The translations under genes and the position numbers were made by a program. A stretch of 64,000 bases of DNA from Bradyrhizobium betae (lineage in GTDB: Bacteria; Pseudomonadota; Alphaproteobacteria; Rhizobiales; Xanthobacteraceae). Positions 60,605 through 64,000 of this stretch are shown here, in pieces. The stretch lies in NCBI RefSeq assembly GCF_008932115.1, contig NZ_CP044543.1:5090501-5154500 (forward strand), in the 5' to 3' direction. Numbering within the stretch: the stretch's first letter is position 1; every line of letters begins with the position of its first letter. The notes beneath the pieces were generated by a model. That model saw only the letters and a program-made list of their open reading frames with translations, ran no database searches and was not told the origin of the DNA.

Positions 60605-61813
60605 ATGGCCGCGATCACGCATCGTGATGGCGGCAGCGAGACACCCGAGGTGTCGCGCGCTGTGAATGTCGTAGTTCCGGGTCCCGGTGTGTCGCGACCG
60701 TCTTTGTATGATCGCCTGCTGGGCTGGCGGGATTCGATCCTCGCCAATCCGGGATTCCAGCGATTTGCAGGGAGTTTTGCTCTGACGCGGCCGATCGCGC
60801 GGCGTCGGGCAAGCGCGTTGTTCGATCTCTGTGCCGGCTTCGTCTATTCGCAGGTCTTGTTCGCGTGCGTCCGTTTGAAGCTGTTCGATCAACTGGCGGA
60901 TGGCCCGCTGGATGCGGCAGAGTTGGCTCTGCTTGTGCCGTTGCCGGCCGATGCAATGTTGATGCTGCTCGATGCGGCGGCCTCGTTGCAATTGCTGCAG
61001 CGTCGCAGCGACGGCCGTTACGGTCTCGGGTCGCTCGGCGCAGCCCTGCGGGGCAATCCCGGCGTCGTCGCCATGATCGAGCATCATGCGATGTTGTACG
61101 ACGACCTGAAGGATCCGATCGCGCTGCTGCGCGGCGACGTCGGGGCGGGGCAGCTCGCCGCTTACTGGCCTTATGCAAGCAATCGCAAGGCCGCCAATCT
61201 GTCGCGTGACGCGATCGCGCCATACACCGCATTGATGGCGACGTCGCAGCCGATGATCTCGCAGCAGGTGCTGTCGGCTTATTCCTTCCGCGGACATCGC
61301 TGCCTGCTCGACATAGGCGGCGGCGACGGCTCCTTCATCGTCGCCGTCGCGGCACAGGCACCAAAACTGCGCTGCGTGCTGTTGGATTTGCCCGCAGTGG
61401 CCGACCAGGCCAGCGAACGTTTTCGTGCGGAGGGGCTGTCATCACGCGCGGTCGCAATTGGCGGGAGCTTCCTTGCGAACCGTCTGCCCGAAGGCGCCGA
61501 TATCGTTTCGCTGGTGCGGGTGATCCACGATCACGACGACGCCGACATCATGACCCTGCTGCGCGCGGTTCACTCTTCCCTGCCGATGGACGGCACGCTT
61601 CTGATCGCCGAGCCCATTTCCGGCGTCCGCGGCGCCGAGCCGATCGGGGACGCCTATTTCGCCTTCTATCTGCTGGCGATGGGCAGCGGCCGCCCCCGGA
61701 CCTTCGTGCGGCTGCGCGACATGCTCACCGAGGCCGGCTTTATCGATATTGCGCTGCGGCCGGTCGCGATGCCGATGTTGGCGAGCGTGATCACCGCGAA
61801 AAAGCGAAATTGA
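60605..61813 (+). CDS. crtF: hydroxyneurosporene-type O-methyltransferase
   Basis: A 402-residue S-adenosylmethionine-dependent methyltransferase of the CrtF family, which methylates 1-hydroxycarotenoids. It has an N-terminal dimerisation domain (SALFDLCAGFVYSQVLFACVRLKLFDQLADGPLDAAEL) and then the SAM-binding motif CLLDIGGGDGSFIVAVAAQAPKLRCVLLDLPAV and VRVIHDHDDADIMTLLRAVHSSLPMDGTLLIAEPISG (catalytic His region). ATG 60605 starts five bases after the crtE stop; no separate ribosome site is clear, so it is translationally coupled. Terminal genes CrtC, CrtD and CrtF together point to spirilloxanthin-type products. Confidence 0.94.
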   Translation: MAAITHRDGGSETPEVSRAVNVVVPGPGVSRPSLYDRLLGWRDSILANPGFQRFAGSFALTRPIARRRASALFDLCAGFVYSQVLFACVRLKLFDQLADGPLDAAELALLVPLPADAMLMLLDAAASLQLLQRRSDGRYGLGSLGAALRGNPGVVAMIEHHAMLYDDLKDPIALLRGDVGAGQLAAYWPYASNRKAANLSRDAIAPYTALMATSQPMISQQVLSAYSFRGHRCLLDIGGGDGSFIVAVAAQAPKLRCVLLDLPAVADQASERFRAEGLSSRAVAIGGSFLANRLPEGADIVSLVRVIHDHDDADIMTLLRAVHSSLPMDGTLLIAEPISGVRGAEPIGDAYFAFYLLAMGSGRPRTFVRLRDMLTEAGFIDIALRPVAMPMLASVITAKKRN

Positions 61814-61839
61814 CGTTAATCAAACTTGACAGTCAAAAA

Positions 61840-61857
61840 TGTAAGTCTAGCATGACA
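61840..61857 (+). promoter_or_regulatory. PpsR/CrtJ-type site upstream of bchC
   Basis: TGT at 61840-61842, N12, ACA at 61855-61857, 43 bases before the bchC ATG. Just before it lies TTGACA (61826-61831) that could be a -35, so the site would cover the -10 region. bchC-bchX-bchY would thus be under the same repression as the crt genes. Confidence 0.75.
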
Positions 61858-61900
61858 GTCACGGAGTCCTCTCGGCTTCCGCCAAGATCGGAGTGGGGCG

Positions 61901-62842
61901 ATGGAGACCATCGCGGTAGTTCTCAAGCAGCCGGAGCAGATCGAGCTCAATCGGCTGGCTTTGACTCCTCCGACCGCCGACGACGTCGTCGTCGATGTCG
62001 ACTGGAGCGGCGTCAGCACCGGCACAGAAAGGCTGCTCTGGTCGGGCCGGATGCCTTCGTTCCCGGGCATGGGATATCCGCTGGTGCCCGGCTACGAGTC
62101 GGTCGGGCATGTCGTCGAAGCGGGATCTGCCACGGACCTGCATCCTGGCCAGCGGGTCTTCGTTCCCGGCGCGAAATGTTTCGGCGAGGTCCGCGGCCTG
62201 TTCGGCGCCTCCGCTTCGCGACTGGTGGTGCCGGCGAAGCGTGCGGTCCCGCTCGATCAACATCTCGGCGAACGTGGAATCCTGCTGGCGCTGGCGGCGA
62301 CGGCCTATCATGCCATCGCGGCGCGGGGAGCCTCGGCACCGGACTGCATCGTCGGTCACGGCGTGCTGGGGCGGCTGCTGGCGCGCATCTCACTTGCGGT
62401 TCGCAACGAGCCGCCGACCGTGTGGGAGAAAAATCCGGCGCGCGTCGGCGGTGCCGTCGACTACGGTGTGATCGATCCCGAGCATGATACGCGGCGCGAC
62501 TACAAGAGCATCTATGATGTCAGCGGCGATGCCAGCCTGCTCGATTCCCTGATTGGCCGTATCGCGCCCGGCGGCGAGATCGTGCTGGCCGGATTCTACA
62601 GCGAGCGACTGTCCTTTGCGTTTCCGCCCGCATTCATGCGTGAGGCGCGGCTTCGCGTTGTCGCCGAGTGGCAGCCATCCGATCTCGTCGCGATCAAGAC
62701 GCTGATCGAATCGGGGCGCCTCTCGCTCGACGGCCTGATCACCCACCACCACGACGCCCGGGATGCCTCGAACGCTTATCGCGTCGCGTTCGAGGATCCG
62801 GCGTGCCTGAAAATGGTCCTGAACTGGAGTTCGCTCTCATGA
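61901..62842 (+). CDS. bchC: bacteriochlorophyllide a dehydrogenase (BchC)
   Basis: A 313-residue zinc-alcohol-dehydrogenase-like enzyme that oxidises the hydroxyethyl side chain at C3 of the bacteriochlorophyllide to acetyl. N terminus METIAVVLKQPEQIELNRLAL, then VDWSGVSTGTERLLWSGRMPSFPGMGYPLVPGYESVGHVVEAG (BchC signature), FVPGAKCFGEVRGLFGASASRLVVP and a nucleotide fold IVGHGVLGRLLAR. Length is right for BchC. The stop overlaps the bchX ATG (ATGA). Preceded by a PpsR site. Confidence 0.95.
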   Translation: METIAVVLKQPEQIELNRLALTPPTADDVVVDVDWSGVSTGTERLLWSGRMPSFPGMGYPLVPGYESVGHVVEAGSATDLHPGQRVFVPGAKCFGEVRGLFGASASRLVVPAKRAVPLDQHLGERGILLALAATAYHAIAARGASAPDCIVGHGVLGRLLARISLAVRNEPPTVWEKNPARVGGAVDYGVIDPEHDTRRDYKSIYDVSGDASLLDSLIGRIAPGGEIVLAGFYSERLSFAFPPAFMREARLRVVAEWQPSDLVAIKTLIESGRLSLDGLITHHHDARDASNAYRVAFEDPACLKMVLNWSSLS

Positions 62843-63834
62843 ATGTCGTGCCAACCATCAACATGAAGGACGCTCTGCGGGCGGAGGCATCGATCGAGCC
62901 GGACGCGCCGGTGACGACGCCGGCGACCAAGGAAACCCAGATCATCGCGATCTATGGCAAGGGCGGGATCGGGAAGAGTTTTACGCTCGCCAATCTGTCT
63001 TACATGATGGCCCAGCAGGGCAAGAAAGTGCTGCTGATCGGCTGCGACCCGAAGAGCGACACCACCTCGCTGCTGTTCGGCGGCCGCGCCTGTCCGACCA
63101 TCATCGAGACGTCGTCGAAGAAGAAACTCGCCGGCGAGGAAGTGAAGATTGGCGACGTCTGCTTCAAGCGCGACGGCGTGTTCGCGATGGAGCTCGGCGG
63201 CCCCGAAGTCGGCAGGGGCTGCGGCGGCCGCGGCATCATCCACGGCTTCGAATTGCTGGAGAAGCTCGGCTTCCACGAGTGGGGGTTCGACTACGTGCTG
63301 CTCGACTTCCTGGGCGACGTGGTCTGCGGCGGCTTCGGCCTGCCGATCGCGCGCGACATGTGCCAGAAAGTCATCGTCGTCGGCTCCAACGATTTGCAGT
63401 CGCTCTACGTCGCCAACAACGTCTGCTCGGCGGTCGAATATTTCCGCAAGCTCGGCGGCAATGTCGGCGTCGCTGGAATGGTCATCAACAAGGACGACGG
63501 CACCGGCGAGGCGGCCGCATTCGCCAAGACCGTCGGCATTCCCGTCCTTGCGGCGATCCCGGCCGACGACGACATCCGCAAGAAGAGCGCGAATTACGAG
63601 ATCATCGGTCTGCCGGGAGGGCAATGGAGTTCTCTTTTCGAGCAGCTCGCCACCAATGTCGGCCTGGCGCCGCCGGTGCGCCCCGCGCCGCTGACACAGG
63701 ATGGTCTGCTCGGCCTGTTCAAGGGCGAAGTCGTCGGCCGCGGCGTGGTGCTCGAGCCCGCGACCATGGAGGATATGTGCGGCAAGTCGGTCGTCGACAA
63801 GCCGTCCCTCGAAGTCGTCTACGACGCGGCATGA
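62839..63834 (+). CDS. bchX: chlorophyllide a reductase iron protein subunit X
   Basis: A 331-residue NifH-like ATPase that passes electrons to BchY-BchZ for the reduction of ring B. Walker A YGKGGIGKSFTLANLS (40-47), CDPKSDTTSLLFGGRACPTI, VGRGCGGRGIIHGFELLEKL (Cys128) and LGDVVCGGFGLPIARDMCQK (Cys163) provide the bridging [4Fe-4S] ligands. It carries a ~32-residue N-terminal extension before ETQIIAIYG, as usual in BchX compared with BchL. It starts inside the bchC stop and is followed, 24 bases later, by bchY. Confidence 0.97.
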   Translation: MNVVPTINMKDALRAEASIEPDAPVTTPATKETQIIAIYGKGGIGKSFTLANLSYMMAQQGKKVLLIGCDPKSDTTSLLFGGRACPTIIETSSKKKLAGEEVKIGDVCFKRDGVFAMELGGPEVGRGCGGRGIIHGFELLEKLGFHEWGFDYVLLDFLGDVVCGGFGLPIARDMCQKVIVVGSNDLQSLYVANNVCSAVEYFRKLGGNVGVAGMVINKDDGTGEAAAFAKTVGIPVLAAIPADDDIRKKSANYEIIGLPGGQWSSLFEQLATNVGLAPPVRPAPLTQDGLLGLFKGEVVGRGVVLEPATMEDMCGKSVVDKPSLEVVYDAA

Positions 63835-63858
63835 TCGCAGCACGATGCGGAGCGCAAC

Positions 63859-64000
63859 ATGAACGTCATTCTGCCGCGATATGCCGGGGCGATAGCCGAA
63901 TCCGTCGTGAACGAGCCGGTCGAACTCGACGCGGCCGCGACGGATGCTGTCGTTGCACCGCCCGCCGTCAACGCCGCGGCGACGAAGAGCGACGGCCTGG
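63859..64000 (+). CDS. bchY: chlorophyllide a reductase subunit Y, N-terminal part (window end)
   Basis: ATG 63859 after GCGGAG starts MNVILPRYAGAIAESVVNEP and an Ala/Val-rich leader; 47 residues lie within the window and the frame runs off its end. Identity rests mainly on position after bchX, where bchY is expected in the bchC-X-Y-Z order, because the conserved body lies beyond the window. Confidence 0.75.
   Translation, partial: MNVILPRYAGAIAESVVNEPVELDAAATDAVVAPPAVNAAATKSDGL

Overview
The window is GC-rich alphaproteobacterial chromosome. It most resembles a photosynthetic Bradyrhizobium: it carries a bacteriochlorophyll/carotenoid photosynthesis gene cluster (PGC), many periplasmic binding proteins, DUF3422 and DUF427 proteins and several very small membrane proteins of a kind seen in Bradyrhizobiaceae. 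The genus is inferred from gene content and sequence style, not from a search.

Region 1 (1-18.5 kb) is mixed metabolism. It holds the end of an MscS-type channel, a TctC/Bug binding protein, NAD-type malic enzyme, two short RlpA-like proteins, a Baeyer-Villiger-type monooxygenase fused to an alpha/beta hydrolase, a carboxylesterase-fold protein whose nucleophile serine is replaced by glycine, a DODA-type dioxygenase, a glycogen operon (glgC-glgA followed by a SemiSWEET sugar transporter), a broken ABC binding-protein gene and a Gfo/Idh/MocA oxidoreductase.

Region 2 (18.5-32 kb) is dominated by branched-chain-amino-acid-type ABC transport: one separate binding protein, then livH, livM and a fused LivG-LivF ATPase flanked by two closely related binding proteins. 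It also holds a short UvrA2-class ATPase, D-Ala-D-Ala ligase and an exported SMP-30/gluconolactonase-like protein.

Region 3 (32-46.4 kb) has leuA preceded by a leucine-rich leader peptide and alternative hairpins (a probable attenuator), a 1199-residue repeat protein probably exported by a type I system, a DctP binding protein preceded by four 13-bp tandem repeats, a Spy/LTXXQ-like periplasmic protein, tRNA-Lys(CTT), an ECF sigma factor with a receiver protein, a DUF427 protein, a membrane-anchored alpha/beta hydrolase and a DUF3422 protein.

Region 4 (46.6-64 kb) is the left part of the PGC: hemC-bchI-bchD, hemE on the opposite strand tail to tail with bchD, an uncharacterised alpha/beta hydrolase with bchO, crtI-crtB-hemF-small membrane protein, crtD-crtC on the minus strand, then crtE-crtF and bchC-bchX-bchY (bchY cut by the window end). 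Three tetrapyrrole genes sit among the pigment genes, so precursor supply and pigment synthesis are interleaved. Exact TGT-N12-ACA sites, the PpsR/CrtJ recognition pattern, occur before crtI (two), between crtD and crtE, and before bchC. They suggest repression of these operons by oxygen or light. Most joins between neighbouring genes are 4-bp ATGA overlaps.
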